Positions 63,018 to 64,000 of a DNA stretch of 64,000 bases are shown in pieces. The notes under the pieces are model-generated. The model searched no databases. It had not been told where the DNA came from and saw only the letters and a list, made by a program, of their open reading frames with translations. The position numbers and the translations under genes were made by a program. Source of the stretch: Chimonanthus salicifolius (lineage: Eukaryota; Streptophyta; Magnoliopsida; Laurales; Calycanthaceae); assembly GCA_013350335.1 (NCBI GenBank), contig CM023542.1, positions 1,302,001-1,366,000 on the forward strand, read 5' to 3'. How positions within the stretch are numbered: the first letter of the stretch is position 1; each line of letters begins with the position of its first letter.

Positions 63018-64000
63018 TTTTGGGTGGCTGATCAGCATACAGAAGGCACTTGGTGGCATCAGATTTTTGAATTTGGGTGTGTTTTGGTTTCTGGAGAAAT
63101 CTTTTCTTCGACTAAGATAATGTATAATACTATAATCTAACTAATGTTACATGGTGCAGTTCCTCCGCCCTTTTGCTTTCAATGAAAATTTTGTCAACTC
63201 TTCATATGACAGCATAGTTTAAAACTCGAAAAACTTGGGAGTTGGTCCAAGTTGACTTGACTCGATGAGATTTTAGTCAAGCTAGTTCACTAGGTTTATG
63301 AAGTTTTTTTCCAGTTGAAAGTGTTTCGAGCGCGAGTCGAGGTTAAAAAATCAACTGAGTTGAGTCATTTTTTTCACCTTTGAAAATTTACTAATTCTCT
63401 TTCAATTGACATTGGTCCCCTGGATCCATTTTATGATACACATACATGCTACGGTACCAACAGTCCAACACAGCATATCCGTTGTGTGTGTGTGTGTGTG
63501 GGGGTGGGGGGGGGGGGGTGGGTGGTTAAAAGAACAGTGAATCTTGGTTAAAAAAACAGTGAATCTGATTCGAGCCCATATTGGGCATTTTATGATTCAA
63601 TGTGTATTTGGCAAAATACTCTTGATACATGATATTATGGGCAAAAAAAATTTAAACCTTTCAGAAATGCAAAAAATAAAGGTGGGGGTGGAGAAAATAG
63701 AAATCTATTGTGAGCAAAAGTTGGGTTGGGAAATGGATGTTTTTCGAAGAGTATTAGGTTAAAACCAAAGTTTCTACATGGAAAAAGTGTGTTGAAGAAT
63801 ATGATAAAAATGTCCAAAATTTTTAAAATATAAAAAATCAATATTATCAAATATTTGATATGAATTCATGTTCTCTAAGTATCTCCATTGCAACTTATCT
63901 TCTATAACAATTTATATTTTTTAATAATAAAAAAGAGACATCAAGTAAACTATATTAATCACATTAAAATTTCTCCACTCAATTTTACTAGCATCCGATA
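63018..64000. other. Downstream of EAR gene: 3' UTR, repeats, no further gene
   Basis: Includes the probable 3' UTR, a CGAGTCGAG-type diverged repeat (63215-63360), a GT/G microsatellite (63484-63528) and a small duplication of 'ggttaaaaaaacagtgaatc' (about 63525 and 63547). The frames at 63544-63850 show no homology. Confidence 0.6.
63484..63528 (+). repeat. (GT)n followed by G-rich microsatellite
   Basis: About nine GT units run into a nearly pure G tract with scattered T. G-runs of this kind can form quadruplex DNA and are prone to sequencing error. Confidence 0.85.

Overview
The window is nuclear DNA of a flowering plant. It carries seven recognisable intron-containing plant protein genes separated by AT-rich intergenic DNA, and decayed LINEs, Ty1-copia pieces, tRNA-like SINEs and MITEs fill the gaps and the long introns. 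The plant-type markers are a P3A plasma-membrane proton pump with a Tyr-Thr-Val tail, an LRR-XI receptor kinase, an EH-domain ATPase of the plant type and an EAR-motif protein. The lineage cannot be fixed from this window.

Layout: 1-5.3 kb is repeat-rich intergenic DNA. RPL39 (+, 5470-5841) is a three-exon 51-residue ribosomal protein gene. A plasma-membrane H+-ATPase (+, 10874-16982, 15 exons, 951 aa) follows. Next is a WDR76/CMR1-type WD40 protein (+, 18303-24316, 5 exons, 473 aa) with two E2F-like sites just upstream. Convergent with it is a plastid-targeted FAD-dependent oxidoreductase (-, 25947-32121, 9 exons, 442 aa). Then come an LRR receptor-like kinase of the MOL1/PXY-related type (-, 35554-39180, 2 exons, 977 aa), an EH-domain ATPase EHD (-, 44250-54822, 16 exons, 543 aa) and an EAR-motif protein of unknown function (+, 57421-63017, 3 exons, 182 aa).

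All seven models were assembled by hand from GT/AG junctions. Reading phase, exon lengths and codon counts agree from start to stop, and none shows an obvious disabling lesion. The genes do not form a shared pathway; this is an ordinary plant gene neighbourhood.

I found no new biological system. The points most worth a second look are: the receptor kinase reads as a pseudokinase (no Gly-rich loop, HGA for HRD, EFG for DFG); a 74-bp LINE-tail retroposon with a perfect 15-bp target-site duplication landed inside the EHD stop codon and apparently turned TAA into TAG; paired E2F-like sites precede the WDR76 homologue; a SINE-like family keeps good pol III A and B boxes; and large retroelement relics sit in the introns of active-looking genes.
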